Below, piece after piece: positions 32,548-42,553 of a DNA stretch of 64,000 bases. The position numbers and the translations under genes are program-made. Position 1 is the first letter of the stretch; each line of letters opens with the position of its first letter. Origin of the DNA: Marinobacter segnicrescens. GTDB taxonomy: Bacteria > Pseudomonadota > Gammaproteobacteria > Pseudomonadales > Oleiphilaceae. Location: NCBI RefSeq assembly GCF_900111555.1, contig NZ_FOHZ01000001.1, forward strand, positions 62,001 through 126,000, in the 5' to 3' direction. The notes below the pieces were generated by a model, which was not told the DNA's origin, ran no database searches, and saw only the letters and a program-made list of their open reading frames with translations.

Positions 32548-34689
32548 ATGGCAAAGAGTCTCTTTATCGCTCCCACTGAACTGGACAGCGGCCTCACGTC
32601 TGTATGCCTGGGCCTGCTCCGTGCCCTCGACCGCGTGGGCGTTCGCGTCGGCTTCTATAAACCGGTCAGCCAGCCGGCCCGCTCTGCCGGCGAAAGCTCC
32701 CAGGAAGACTTTTCGGTACCGTTCGTCAGGGCCCGCTCGGATCTCAACCCGCCGAACCCGATCCCCCTGAAAGAAGCCCAGAACCAGCTCAACCGGGGCA
32801 AGACCGATGAATTTATGGAAAACATGGTCGGCCGCTTCCAGCAGGTTGCCCGCGATGTGGACGTGGTTATCGTGGAAGGGTTGGTTCCCGACCGCAGTGA
32901 GGCCTATACCGCGCGCATGAACGTGGAAATGGCCCGCAACCTGGGATCGGATGTGATACTGGTGTGCTCACCCAACGGCCGCAGCTGCAAGGAACTGGAT
33001 GAGTGGCTGGACTTCTCAGCCCGGTTGTTTGCTGACCCGGAAGACCCGGACGTCATCGGGGTGGTACTGAACAAGGTGGGAAAACCGGAGCAGACCGGGT
33101 TCCTGCCCAGCTTCAGCCAGCGGGAGCCAGGCCAGGGCCGGGACTACGAGGGCCAGTGCCGGATGTTCAGTTCAGGACGGCTGCGACTGCTGGCCTCCAT
33201 ACCCTGGCAACCTGACCTGCTTGCACCCCGGGTGTCCGATATCGCCCGGGCTCTGCCGGCCGATATTCTCCACGAAGGCGACCTGAACAGCCGGCGGGTA
33301 CAGAAGGTTTCGGTTTGCGCCAGGACCATTCCCAACATGATCGACACCCTGCGACCGGGCACCCTTATGGTCACCCCCGGGGACCGGGAGGATATCCTGG
33401 TAGCCACTGCGGTCGCTGCCCTCAACGGCGTTCCCCTGGCTGGCCTGCTGCTGACCGGTGGCCTGATGCCTGACCAGCGCACCATTGAACTGTGCCGCCG
33501 CGCCCTCGCGACGGGCCTGCCGGTGCTGAAGGCGGACACAAACACCTATGAGACCGCTCATCAGCTTGCCAACCTCCCTGGCGCGGTCCCCGCCGATGAC
33601 CCGGACCGCATCGAGAAAGTAATGGAAACCGTCGCATCCCGCCTGGACGCCGACTGGCTGCAGCAACATCTCCGGGTCGAGCGCCTGCGCCGCCTGTCGC
33701 CGCCGGCATTTCGCTACCAGCTTTCCCGGCTGGCTCGGGAGGCCGGCAAACGCATCGTGCTACCGGAAGGCAGTGAGCCACGCACGGTGCAGGCTGCCAT
33801 CATCTGCACCCAGCGGGAACTGGCCCATTGCATCCTGCTGGGCGAGCGGGAGGAAATCGAAGCGGTTGCCGAGTCCCAGGGACTGACCCTGCCCGAGCAA
33901 CTGGAGATCATCAATCCTGCGGCAGTCCGGGGACGGTATGTGGACCCGATGGTGAAGCTGCGCCAGCACAAGGGACTGGCACCGGACATGGCGGAAGCCA
34001 TGCTGGAAGACAACGTGGTGCTTGGCACCATGATGGTGGCACTGGACGAAGCTGATGGCCTGGTATCAGGCGCCATCCACACCACCGCGAACACAGTGCG
34101 TCCGGCCCTGCAACTCATCAAGACGGCGGACCATGCCAAAGTGGTGTCGTCGGTCTTTTTCATGCTGCTGCCGGAGCAGGTACTGGTTTACGGCGACTGT
34201 GCCATCAACCCGGACCCCAATGCCGAGGAACTGGCAGATATTGCCATTCAGAGCGCGGACTCTGCGCAAGCATTCGGCGTCAATCCTGTCGTAGCCATGA
34301 TCAGTTACAGTACCGGAAGCTCTGGCAGCGGCGCCGATGTGGAAAAAGTGCGTGAAGCCACCCGCATTGCCAGGGAACTGCGCCCCGACCTGGTGATTGA
34401 CGGCCCCTTGCAGTATGACGCCGCTGCTATTGCGGATGTTGGCAAAAGCAAGGCTCCGGATAGCCCGGTGGCCGGCAAGGCCACGGTGTTTATCTTCCCG
34501 GACCTCAACACCGGAAATACCACCTACAAGGCGGTTCAGCGCAGTGCAAACGTGGTGAGCATCGGCCCCATGCTTCAGGGCCTGCGCAAGCCTGTAAACG
34601 ACCTCTCGCGCGGCGCCCTGGTCGATGACATTGTCTTTACCATCGCGCTGACTGCGGTGCAGGCCGCCCAGGCCGAGTCTGCCGGATAG
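32548..34689 (+). CDS. pta: Phosphate acetyltransferase, long form
   Basis: Pta converts acetyl-CoA and phosphate to acetyl phosphate and pairs with AckA in overflow or acetate assimilation. It is 713 aa, matching the E. coli-type three-domain form: an N-terminal P-loop-like domain (MAKSLFIAPTELDSGLTS ...), a central DRTGG domain (about 215-330) and the C-terminal catalytic domain (390-710), with YSTGSSGSGADVEKVREA and FPDLNTGNTTYKAVQRS. An RBS (GAAGGA) precedes the ATG. The longer open frame upstream lies inside ackA and is a shadow. Confidence 0.97.
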   Translation: MAKSLFIAPTELDSGLTSVCLGLLRALDRVGVRVGFYKPVSQPARSAGESSQEDFSVPFVRARSDLNPPNPIPLKEAQNQLNRGKTDEFMENMVGRFQQVARDVDVVIVEGLVPDRSEAYTARMNVEMARNLGSDVILVCSPNGRSCKELDEWLDFSARLFADPEDPDVIGVVLNKVGKPEQTGFLPSFSQREPGQGRDYEGQCRMFSSGRLRLLASIPWQPDLLAPRVSDIARALPADILHEGDLNSRRVQKVSVCARTIPNMIDTLRPGTLMVTPGDREDILVATAVAALNGVPLAGLLLTGGLMPDQRTIELCRRALATGLPVLKADTNTYETAHQLANLPGAVPADDPDRIEKVMETVASRLDADWLQQHLRVERLRRLSPPAFRYQLSRLAREAGKRIVLPEGSEPRTVQAAIICTQRELAHCILLGEREEIEAVAESQGLTLPEQLEIINPAAVRGRYVDPMVKLRQHKGLAPDMAEAMLEDNVVLGTMMVALDEADGLVSGAIHTTANTVRPALQLIKTADHAKVVSSVFFMLLPEQVLVYGDCAINPDPNAEELADIAIQSADSAQAFGVNPVVAMISYSTGSSGSGADVEKVREATRIARELRPDLVIDGPLQYDAAAIADVGKSKAPDSPVAGKATVFIFPDLNTGNTTYKAVQRSANVVSIGPMLQGLRKPVNDLSRGALVDDIVFTIALTAVQAAQAESAG

Positions 34690-34700
34690 CGGGAGGGAAA

Positions 34701-34726
34701 GGGCCGAGCCTGGCTCAGCCCTTTTT
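34701..34726 (+). terminator. Terminator of pta overlapping the 3' end of der
   Basis: GGGCCGAGCC and GGCTCAGCCC form an imperfect stem followed by TTTTT. It begins 11 bases past the pta stop, and its right arm is the last codons of the convergent der gene. Confidence 0.7.
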
Positions 34727-36136
34727 CTTGCTCTTCATGCGGGTTTTCTTGATCTGACGCCCTCTCTTGAGGTCGTTATCCTGCTTGACCTTCTGCCGCG
34801 GCGTTCGCCGGTCCACCTTGTCGGCAAACGGGTTTTCACCAGAGCGGAACTCAAAGCGGATGGGTGAGCCGTTGACCTTGAGCACCTTGCGGAACGTGTT
34901 TTCCAGGTAGCGCTTGTAGGCACCCGGCAATGCATCCGTCTGGTTACCATGCACCACCACTACCGGCGGGTTTGAGCCACCCTGGTGTGCATAGCGCAGT
35001 TTGATCCGACGCCCCCGAACCATGGGTGGCTGGTGCTGGGCAACGGCATCCTGCAGAATCGCGGTCAGGCGGTTGGTGGACCATTTCGCCATGGCCGACT
35101 CGTAGCAATCACCGATAGAGTCGTACAACAGCCCTACCCCGGAGCCGTGCAATGCGGAAATATAATGCTTGTCGGCGTAGTCCAGGAAGTCGAGTCGGCG
35201 CCGGACCTGCTCCTTCACCCGGTCCTTTTCTTCCGGGTCCATGCCATCCCATTTGTTCACGGCAATGACCAGCGAACGCCCTGCATCCAGTACGAAGCCG
35301 ATCAGGTGCAGGTCCTGGTCCACCAGGCCTTCCCGGGCATCGATCACCAGGATAACTACATGGGCATCCTCGATGGCCTTGAGGGTCTTGATGATGGAGA
35401 ACTTCTCCACCACTTCCCGAACATTCTTGCGTCGCCTTACCCCGGCGGTGTCGATCAGGGTGTATTCCTGGCCCTGGCGCTCATAGGGGATGTACACGCT
35501 GTCGCGGGTGGTGCCCGGCATGTCATAAACCACCACCCGCTCTTCTCCCAGCAGGCGATTCACCAGGGTTGACTTGCCCACATTGGGGCGACCGACGACG
35601 CCAATACGGATGCCGGGGTATTTGTCGGCACGGTCCTCTTCCTCCTCGGGAAGTTCGCCGAGCAGGTGCTCCAGCATGGAGCGGATCCCCCGGTTATGGG
35701 CCGCGGCAATCTGGTAGACTGACTCGAAGCCCAGGGAGTAGAAGTCAGCCGCAGCCACGTCCGGATCCTGGCCATCGGTCTTGTTGACCACCAGGTGGGC
35801 CGGTTTTCCAGAGCGGCGAAGGTGGTCCGCAATCATCTCGTCGCCGGCGGTCAGGCCAGAGCGCCCGTCGACCAGGAACAGAACGATATCGGCTTCTTCC
35901 ACCGCCTGCATGGACTGGCGGGCCATCTCGGCATCCAGCCCTGCCTCATCACCTGTCAGCCCGCCGGTATCAATAACGATGAAGCGACGGCCCTCATAGT
36001 TACCGTCGCCATATTTGCGATCGCGGGTCAGGCCCGGGAAGTCCGCCACCAGCGCATCGCGGGAACGGGTCATCTGGTTGAACAGGGTGGACTTGCCCAC
36101 GTTGGGGCGGCCCACCAGAGCGATTACCGGTGTCAT
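34715..36136 (-). CDS. der: Ribosome-biogenesis GTPase Der (EngA)
   Basis: Der is an essential double-GTPase that matures the 50S subunit. It is 473 aa. The first G domain starts [16 protein letters not shown] (residue 6) with switch II DTGGL and VVNKTDG. The second starts [16 protein letters not shown] (about residue 180) with DTAGV and AVNKWDG. The C-terminal KH-like domain ends in a Lys-rich tail. It ends the bamB-side run, with a 111-base gap after bamB. Confidence 0.97.
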   Translation of the reverse strand: MTPVIALVGRPNVGKSTLFNQMTRSRDALVADFPGLTRDRKYGDGNYEGRRFIVIDTGGLTGDEAGLDAEMARQSMQAVEEADIVLFLVDGRSGLTAGDEMIADHLRRSGKPAHLVVNKTDGQDPDVAAADFYSLGFESVYQIAAAHNRGIRSMLEHLLGELPEEEEDRADKYPGIRIGVVGRPNVGKSTLVNRLLGEERVVVYDMPGTTRDSVYIPYERQGQEYTLIDTAGVRRRKNVREVVEKFSIIKTLKAIEDAHVVILVIDAREGLVDQDLHLIGFVLDAGRSLVIAVNKWDGMDPEEKDRVKEQVRRRLDFLDYADKHYISALHGSGVGLLYDSIGDCYESAMAKWSTNRLTAILQDAVAQHQPPMVRGRRIKLRYAHQGGSNPPVVVVHGNQTDALPGAYKRYLENTFRKVLKVNGSPIRFEFRSGENPFADKVDRRTPRQKVKQDNDLKRGRQIKKTRMKSKKKG

Positions 36137-36214
36137 TGGGTATGCCTGGGGTTAGAAGCCAAGGTTAATAACCTGAATATTTGGAGCAGATCCGTTACGT
36201 ATCGCCCTATAACC

Positions 36215-36237
36215 GCGGCCTGGTAACACCAGGCCGC
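36215..36237 (-). terminator. Hairpin after bamB
   Basis: A perfect 10-bp stem, GCGGCCTGGT/ACCAGGCCGC, with a 3-base loop lies 10 bases past the bamB stop. There is no T-run, so read-through to der is likely. It may mark a processing site. Confidence 0.5.
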
Positions 36238-36247
36238 AGAAAGCATG

Positions 36248-37417
36248 TCAATCGCGGTTCTCAAGGGTAAACACAGCGAGGCGACCACCGTTGCCATAGA
36301 CGACCAGGCGGTCCTCCCAGCGCAGCATCGGCGCACGGATCCCCTCATCGTCAAAGGATACCTGGCCCTGGAACTGACCGTTTTCCTGGGACAGGATATG
36401 AAGATAGCCCTCATAGTCGCCCACCACCAACTGATCACCAATGACGGCAGGTGCGGACAACCGGCGCCAGGAGAGCGCATCCTGGGTCCATACCTCATCC
36501 AGGCTGCGAGCATCCAGTCCGGTCACATCACCATTGTCGCTGACCACAAAGACCCGCTCGGGACCCAGCGCCGGGCTATGGAAGGTTGATGTTGACCGGC
36601 TCCAGATCTCTTCACCATTTCGCAGGTCCACCAGTGCCAGCTTGCCCTGATACCCGGCAAGCAGCGCCGCGCCTTCTACGATCACCGGCTCGGCGGTCAC
36701 GTCCACCAGGCGCTCCAGCTCGGTACGGCCGGAGGGCTCGCCAACTACGTACTGCCAGACCGGCTGCCCGCTGGCCAGCGCCAGGGCTACGACACGTCCG
36801 TTCGCCAAGGAGACCAGTGCCAGTTCGCCACCGACCACCGGTGATGCAGTTGCGCGTATCGACAGGGACGGTGCAGGCGCATCGTACTGCCAGAGACGTT
36901 CACCGCTCTGGGCGTTGGCCGCAACCACCTTGCCGTCGATGGTCTGGGTCAAGACCAGGTTGCCATTGGACTGGGGCGGAGCCAGGACCTCGTTGGGCAG
37001 GTTCAGACGCCAGTTCTCTTCGCCTTCCTGCCGGTCAATGGCAATCAGCTCTGCGTTATCGTTCACCACGTAGAGCTGACGGCTGTCGCCGCCAACACCG
37101 GCCATAATGCGGTCGTCCAGGTCAACGCGCCAGCGTATATCCCCGGTAGCGGGACCCACTGCGACCACTTCACCGTCTGCCGAGACCGCGTACAGGCTTC
37201 CGCCCACGATCACCGGTTCGAGGTGAAGATACTGACCGTCGTGGCCATCCCCCACATTCAGGGACCACTGTTCTTTCAATGTGACCGAGGAAACAACCTC
37301 AGGCACCGGATCCGGCTTCTCGAGGTTTTCCGACGAGCTACAACCCACCATCACTGCTGCCACGCCAGCAAGTGCCAGGGGCATGCCAAGTGATTTCAGA
37401 CGGCGGCTGAAACCCAT
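36248..37417 (-). CDS. bamB: Outer membrane assembly lipoprotein BamB
   Basis: This beta-propeller lipoprotein belongs to the BAM complex, which inserts outer-membrane proteins. It is 389 aa. The signal peptide ends in the lipobox MVGC (Cys near residue 25), followed by SSSENLEKPDP. Repeated propeller blades are visible (GDIRWRVDLDD, GEENWRLNLPN, GERLWQYDAPA, GQPVWQYVVG, GEEIWSRST). The ATG at 37417 overlaps the yfgM stop as TGATG; a GTG one codon earlier is possible. yfgM-bamB-der order is classic. Confidence 0.95.
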   Translation of the reverse strand: MGFSRRLKSLGMPLALAGVAAVMVGCSSSENLEKPDPVPEVVSSVTLKEQWSLNVGDGHDGQYLHLEPVIVGGSLYAVSADGEVVAVGPATGDIRWRVDLDDRIMAGVGGDSRQLYVVNDNAELIAIDRQEGEENWRLNLPNEVLAPPQSNGNLVLTQTIDGKVVAANAQSGERLWQYDAPAPSLSIRATASPVVGGELALVSLANGRVVALALASGQPVWQYVVGEPSGRTELERLVDVTAEPVIVEGAALLAGYQGKLALVDLRNGEEIWSRSTSTFHSPALGPERVFVVSDNGDVTGLDARSLDEVWTQDALSWRRLSAPAVIGDQLVVGDYEGYLHILSQENGQFQGQVSFDDEGIRAPMLRWEDRLVVYGNGGRLAVFTLENRD

Positions 37418-38073
37418 CACGCATCACCTCCGACACCCAGGCTGGCGAGCTTCTGGCGCAGTAATCCGATACCACCGTCACCACCAGACTCACGAGCCCT
37501 CAAATAGGCTTCCTCGGCACCGGACTGGTCGCCGGTTGCCAGCAGGATGTCCCCCTCCAGTTCGGCCAACAGGCCTTCAAACTCACCTGCGTTGTCTGCG
37601 CCACGCACCGTAGCCAGGGCTGCGTCATAGTCACCGGCGCCATACTGGGCACGGGCAAGCCGGGTACGCACCACCAGAGACAGGGCCTCGCTGGAGCCAG
37701 ACTGGTCCAGGGCCCACTGAAGGGATTCGGCCGCAGCTGCCGGATCGTTATCCGCCATCATCTGCTGGTTCGCGAGAATGAGCATGGCGTAAACCGCATA
37801 GGCGGTACCAGCATGATCGTCCCGGACCTTGTTGGCCAGGTAGGCAACAGATTCACGGTCCTCGTCAGAGGAAGCCTCGGTGGCCTGCTGTATCAGCTGC
37901 CCGAAGTCCGCGGCAGCCTTCGCCTGCTGGGTGGCCTGGTGGTTCTGCCAGGCCTGCCAGCCAAAGACAATGGCAAGGGCAAGGGCAATACCGATCAGCA
38001 GTGAACTGCCGTTTTTCTTCCACCACTGTTTGATGGCTTCTATCTGTTCTTCTTCGGTCCGCATTTCGGCCAT
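37417..38073 (-). CDS. YfgM-like TPR membrane protein, periplasmic chaperone partner of SecYEG
   Basis: It is 218 aa with one N-terminal transmembrane helix (residues 22-42, SSLLIGIALALAIVFGW) and a periplasmic TPR-like domain (ADFGQLIQQATEAS ... LAELEGDILLATGDQSGAE). YfgM in E. coli works with PpiD at the translocon. CAGGAGT precedes the ATG by 6 bases. It overlaps bamB, and hisS lies 65 bases upstream. Confidence 0.9.
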   Translation of the reverse strand: MAEMRTEEEQIEAIKQWWKKNGSSLLIGIALALAIVFGWQAWQNHQATQQAKAAADFGQLIQQATEASSDEDRESVAYLANKVRDDHAGTAYAVYAMLILANQQMMADNDPAAAAESLQWALDQSGSSEALSLVVRTRLARAQYGAGDYDAALATVRGADNAGEFEGLLAELEGDILLATGDQSGAEEAYLRARESGGDGGIGLLRQKLASLGVGGDA

Positions 38074-38138
38074 GGTGACTCCTGAGTGTCCTGTCCGGTT
38101 CTGATTGTGTTTGATGCGATTGTCTGTCGTGGCAGAGG

Positions 38139-39422
38139 TCAGGTGTTAGCGAACTGACTGGCCAGGTGGCTGCCAACCTTGTCCAGCGAAACCTGCTCCT
38201 GGTCTCGCTCCTCGCGCAGGTACTTGACGCCAACGGCTCCGTCCCGGACTTCGTTCTCACCGATGATGATCGCTACCCGGGCGCCGCTGCGGTCGGCCTT
38301 TTTCATCTGGCTCTTGAAGCTGCCGCCGCCACAATGGGTCACGACTGTACGCCCCGGCATGGCTGAGCGTATTGCTTCGCTGGCCCGGAACGCCGCGCTA
38401 ACCGCAGCCTCTCCCATGGCAGTAACGTATACATCCGCTTCGTTGTTGACGTCCGGCGGCACCAGCTCAAGGGTCTCAAGCAGCAGGATGAGCCGCTCCA
38501 CGCCCATGGCAAAGCCGACAGCTGTGGTGGGACGGCCACCCAGTTGTTCCACCAGGCCATCATAGCGACCGCCGGCACAGATAGTACCCTGGGCGCCCAA
38601 ACTGTCTGTGACCCACTCGAAGACAGTCTTGCCGTAGTAGTCCAGCCCGCGGACCAGGCGGTTGTTCACCGTGTAGGGCACCCCGGCCGCATCCAGCATG
38701 GCGGTCAGCTGCTCGAAGTGTTCACGGGACTCATCATCAAGGTACTCGTCAAGTGACGGAGCCTTCTCGAGGATCCGCTGGGTCTCGGTATTCTTTGAAT
38801 CGAGGATTCTCAACGGGTTGGTCAGCAGGCGACGCTGGCTGTCCGGGTCCAGGTCGGAACGGTAATCCCCCAGATAATCCACCAGCGCCTGGCGGTACTC
38901 GGCGCGGGCCTCTGCGGTACCGATGCTGTTGATTTCGAGCCGGGCATGGGCTTCCAGGCCAAGGGCCTGCCACAGCCTTGAGGTAAGGATCAGCAGTTCA
39001 GCGTCAATATCCGGGCCATCCATGCCGAAACATTCCACGCCAAACTGGTGGAACTGACGGTAACGCCCCTTCTGGGGCCGCTCGTGACGAAACATGGGAC
39101 CCGTGTACCACAAACGCCGGGTCTGGTTGAACAACAGGCCATGTTCTTCGGCGGCGCGTACGCAACCCGCCGTGCCCTCAGGCCGCAAGGTAAGACTGTC
39201 GCCATTGCGGTCGTCGAAGGTGTACATCTCCTTCTCGACGATATCAGTAACCTCGCCGATGGAGCGACGAAACAGTTCGGTATGCTCCACCACGGGCATA
39301 CGGATTTCCTGGTAACCGTAAGACTGCAACACCCCGCGCACCCTGGCCTCAAGATACTGCCAGACGGGGGTCTGCTCGGGCAGGATATCGTTCATCCCGC
39401 GGATTGCCTGAATCTTAGCCAA
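38139..39422 (-). CDS. hisS: Histidyl-tRNA synthetase
   Basis: HisS is a class II synthetase that charges tRNA-His. It is 427 aa from a TTG start at 39422 reading (M)[16 protein letters not shown], which aligns with the usual start. AAAAGG lies 6 bases upstream. The frame stays open to 39512, but that stretch overlaps the 3' end of ispG and lacks family character. Motif 2 ([18 protein letters not shown]), the HisA box [15 protein letters not shown] and motif 3 ([11 protein letters not shown]) are present. Confidence 0.95.
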   Translation of the reverse strand: MAKIQAIRGMNDILPEQTPVWQYLEARVRGVLQSYGYQEIRMPVVEHTELFRRSIGEVTDIVEKEMYTFDDRNGDSLTLRPEGTAGCVRAAEEHGLLFNQTRRLWYTGPMFRHERPQKGRYRQFHQFGVECFGMDGPDIDAELLILTSRLWQALGLEAHARLEINSIGTAEARAEYRQALVDYLGDYRSDLDPDSQRRLLTNPLRILDSKNTETQRILEKAPSLDEYLDDESREHFEQLTAMLDAAGVPYTVNNRLVRGLDYYGKTVFEWVTDSLGAQGTICAGGRYDGLVEQLGGRPTTAVGFAMGVERLILLLETLELVPPDVNNEADVYVTAMGEAAVSAAFRASEAIRSAMPGRTVVTHCGGGSFKSQMKKADRSGARVAIIIGENEVRDGAVGVKYLREERDQEQVSLDKVGSHLASQFANT

Positions 39423-39459
39423 AGTAGAACCTTTTCTGTTGGATAGAAGCCCGGAATGA

Positions 39460-40578
39460 TTACTCAGCGGACTTCGCAATAATTGACTCTTCCTGTTCCT
39501 GGCGTCGGGCAACCTCTTCCCGGATCAGCCGCTCCAGGTCATCAGTGAGGTTGGCATTGTCCAGTTTCTGGTTGGGTTTGCCAGCGGCGTAGAACAGGTT
39601 TTTCGGCGAACCACCGGTCAGTCCCAGATCCGCCACCTTGGCTTCGCCCGGGCCGTTAACGATGCAGCCGATAATGGCCACGTCCAGGGGCACGTTAACG
39701 TCCTCCAGGCGGGCTTCCAGGTCATTCATGGTCTGGATGACATCAAAGTTCTGGCGGGAACAGCTCGGGCACGCGACAAAGTTGATGCCGTGGCTCCGAA
39801 GGCGCAGGCTCTTGAGAATATCGAAGCCCACCTTGATTTCCTGTACCGGGTCCGCCGCCAGTGACACCCGGATCGTATCCCCGATGCCGTCCATAAGCAG
39901 CATGCCCAGACCAATAGACGACTTGACCGTGCCGGAACGGAAGCCACCGGCCTCGGTGATGCCCAGGTGCAGGGGCTGCTCGATCTGACTGGCAATCTTG
40001 CGATAGGCGTCCACTGTCATGAAAACCTCGGAGGCCTTCAGGCTGACCTTGAAATCCTGGAAATCGTACCTGTCCAGAATATCGATGTGCCGCATGGCAG
40101 ACTCCACAAGGGCGTCTGCCGTGGGTTCGCCGTACTTGCGCTGAAGGCTTTTTTCCAGGGAGCCCGCATTTACCCCAATTCTCATGGGGATACCGCGATC
40201 CCGCGCAGCCTGGATAACCGCGCTCACTCTGTCCTCCCGGCCGATGTTGCCGGGGTTGATCCGCAGGCAGTCAACCCCCAGTTCGGCAACCCGCAGGGCT
40301 ATCTTGTGGTCAAAGTGAATATCCGCCACCAGCGGCAACGAAACCCGGGCGCGGATCTTGCCAAACGCTTCCGCAGCGTCCATGGAAGGGACCGAAACCC
40401 GGACAATATCGGCGCCAGCCTGCTGGAGTGCCTCAATCTGGGCAACGGTAGCATCCACATCACAGGTTTCCGTGTTGGTCATGCTTTGAACCGCAATGGG
40501 TGCATCACCACCGACCGGTACGTTGCCGACATGAATCTGGCGGGACTTGCGTCTTTTAATGGGGGATTCGAGTTTCAT
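39460..40578 (-). CDS. ispG: 4-hydroxy-3-methylbut-2-en-1-yl diphosphate synthase (flavodoxin)
   Basis: IspG is a [4Fe-4S] enzyme that makes HMBPP in the non-mevalonate isoprenoid pathway. It is 372 aa, the normal bacterial length. It has a TIM-barrel N-terminal part ([19 protein letters not shown] ...) and the cluster ligands in [11 protein letters not shown] and GCIVNGPGE. It lies between rodZ and hisS, as in Pseudomonas and E. coli. Confidence 0.97.
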   Translation of the reverse strand: MKLESPIKRRKSRQIHVGNVPVGGDAPIAVQSMTNTETCDVDATVAQIEALQQAGADIVRVSVPSMDAAEAFGKIRARVSLPLVADIHFDHKIALRVAELGVDCLRINPGNIGREDRVSAVIQAARDRGIPMRIGVNAGSLEKSLQRKYGEPTADALVESAMRHIDILDRYDFQDFKVSLKASEVFMTVDAYRKIASQIEQPLHLGITEAGGFRSGTVKSSIGLGMLLMDGIGDTIRVSLAADPVQEIKVGFDILKSLRLRSHGINFVACPSCSRQNFDVIQTMNDLEARLEDVNVPLDVAIIGCIVNGPGEAKVADLGLTGGSPKNLFYAAGKPNQKLDNANLTDDLERLIREEVARRQEQEESIIAKSAE

Positions 40579-40653
40579 AAACGGCCAAACCGATGTGAAA
40601 TTTAGATCGTTGCTGTGGGAGGGCCGATGCGACAGACCGCTCCGGCCACCCTG

Positions 40654-41712
40654 TTACGGCAGGTTCAGGACCAGCCGGTTATTCCGTACCTGGCGCTCAG
40701 ACAGGTTTACTGCCTCTCCACCGAATCGCACCGAATCCACGCCGCTAACGGCTCCAAGTACGACCCGCAGCGGTGGCTCTGCGGTCAGCTCCAGGGTATC
40801 GCCGGCTGAACGCAGAGATGCCTCAAGGGTGCGACCTGAACTGTCCTGTACCTCGACCCAGCAGTCACCAGAAAATTCGATCGTCAGGCGGCCCTCATCG
40901 GCAACACTAACAGCAGGGTCAACTTCGTCCAGGGGTTCAGAGCGGACGGCGGTGTCCTGGTCAGCAGCTTCCGACGGGGCACCGGCGCTGTTATCCACGA
41001 GTTCAGCCGCGCTGTCATCAACGTCCTGACCCGATTCAACCTGAGTCTGGACGGTCGCATCAACGGATGACCCATCGTCTGCACCGGCCGCATCGCTGAT
41101 GCCGGAATCGACACCAGAGCCGCTGGTGTCATTGGGAGAACCCGTGGATTCCAGTGTGCCATCCGAGCCACCCTGAATTCGTTCCGATGTAATCTGGGTG
41201 CCTGTCGGGAGAGCGTCCCCCGTGCCCTCTTCCACCTGGCCTGGCTGCGGGGCGCTGCCCTCGCCTGCAGTTTGCCCTGTGACCTCCGCCTGCTCGCGAG
41301 CCAGGTACAGTGATCCGCCATAGAAAAGCACCGCCAGGATTACCAGAATCACCACGATACGGGCGATCTGACGCTTGCGGCGCTTGCGTCGCTCAATGTT
41401 GATCAGGGGATTGGCCTCCACCCGAGCCTTCTGTTCTTCCCGCAGCGGTTCCAGCTCACTGTCCAGTTGCCGAATCACGCTTTCCGGGTCAAGGCCTACC
41501 TGTGATGCGTAGGTCCGCACATACCCCTTTAGAAACAGCTCGCTGTCAATCTGTTTGTAATCGCCGTTCTCGATCGCCGAGATCACAGCCGGGCGAAGGT
41601 GCTGGCGATCAGCCACTTCGGTAACGGTCAGTCTGGCAGCTTCACGGGCCTTCCTCAGGCGCTCACCGACACCTGGCTGATGGCTTTCCTGCTTGGCGTT
41701 ATCCGTTGTCAT
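40654..41712 (-). CDS. rodZ: Cytoskeletal membrane protein RodZ
   Basis: RodZ links MreB to the elongasome and supports rod shape. It is 352 aa. A Cro/C1-type helix-turn-helix domain occupies residues 14-80 (GERLRKAREAARLTVTEVA ...), and a basic stretch ERRKRRKRQ precedes the single TM helix (about 115-133). A long acidic, Ser/Thr/Gly-rich low-complexity periplasmic linker (135-265) leads to a C-terminal beta domain (DUF4115, about 268-352). Its start overlaps the pilW end by 14 bases. Confidence 0.93.
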   Translation of the reverse strand: MTTDNAKQESHQPGVGERLRKAREAARLTVTEVADRQHLRPAVISAIENGDYKQIDSELFLKGYVRTYASQVGLDPESVIRQLDSELEPLREEQKARVEANPLINIERRKRRKRQIARIVVILVILAVLFYGGSLYLAREQAEVTGQTAGEGSAPQPGQVEEGTGDALPTGTQITSERIQGGSDGTLESTGSPNDTSGSGVDSGISDAAGADDGSSVDATVQTQVESGQDVDDSAAELVDNSAGAPSEAADQDTAVRSEPLDEVDPAVSVADEGRLTIEFSGDCWVEVQDSSGRTLEASLRSAGDTLELTAEPPLRVVLGAVSGVDSVRFGGEAVNLSERQVRNNRLVLNLP

Positions 41713-42526
41713 CGGCCGTTAACACCTTGTATTGTCGATATTCTTCGGAGTCCGGATACTGGTTGCGAAGCAGCAGTGCGAGACTGGATTCCTGGTCGTA
41801 ATTACGGAAGTGCCTGGCAATCCGGATACCCACCAGCAAGCTTTCAGGGGTATGGCTCAGCTGTGGGTTACGCTGCATCATGGTGGTCAGGCGACTGTAA
41901 TACCCTGAGGCCGCAGCGTAGTCTCCCGTCTCCACAAGCGCCCGTGACAGGGCAAGCAACCACCGTGGATTGCCACGATCAAGTTCCAGTGCGCGGCGGT
42001 AGGCTCCGACCGCGGCATCCATGTCTCCGGTACGTTCGCTGGCCCGCCCCAGGTTATAGAAAACGGAAGCACGATCCTCGTAACCGGTATCACGGGAGGC
42101 CGTGACGAACTGTTCCCGGGACTCTTCATAGCGCTCCTCACGGTACAGAAAGGCACCGTAGAACACACGGCCTCGAGTATACCCCGGGTCACTGCGAAGG
42201 GCCTTACGATAGGATTCCTCGGCCAGCTCGGGCTCGCCCTCACGCTGCATCAGAAGCCCCTGGGTAGCCAGTGCCGCAGGGTCATCTGCCTGCAGGTCCA
42301 GGGCCCGCTCCAGGTGTTTTCGGGCACGGTCAGTGTTCCCCTGGGAAAGGTAGGCTGTGGCCAGCTGAACGTAGTTGGCGACCGCCTTGTCCTCGTCTTC
42401 TTCCCGCGCAAACCGGCTGTCCGTGGTCGTAACACAGCCGGCAAACAGGCTCGCAAGTAGCAGCATGCACAGGGACAGGATAAAACGGTTACTAATGCCG
42501 GAACCTGGTGACAACACTGAACGCAT
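41699..42526 (-). CDS. pilW: Type IV pilus biogenesis/stability lipoprotein PilW (PilF)
   Basis: PilW is an outer-membrane lipoprotein pilotin for the PilQ secretin. It is 275 aa. The signal peptide ends in lipobox LFAGC (Cys 31). Multiple TPR units follow (YVQLATAYLSQGNTDRARK, PAALATQGLLMQREGEPE, ASVFYNLGRASERTGD, PRWLLALSRALVETGDY). In Pseudomonas it has the same neighbours rlmN and rodZ. No other pilus gene is in the window. Confidence 0.92.
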   Translation of the reverse strand: MRSVLSPGSGISNRFILSLCMLLLASLFAGCVTTTDSRFAREEDEDKAVANYVQLATAYLSQGNTDRARKHLERALDLQADDPAALATQGLLMQREGEPELAEESYRKALRSDPGYTRGRVFYGAFLYREERYEESREQFVTASRDTGYEDRASVFYNLGRASERTGDMDAAVGAYRRALELDRGNPRWLLALSRALVETGDYAAASGYYSRLTTMMQRNPQLSHTPESLLVGIRIARHFRNYDQESSLALLLRNQYPDSEEYRQYKVLTADDNG

Positions 42527-42553
42527 GGTCTCTTCCTGAAGCCTGTATCGGGG

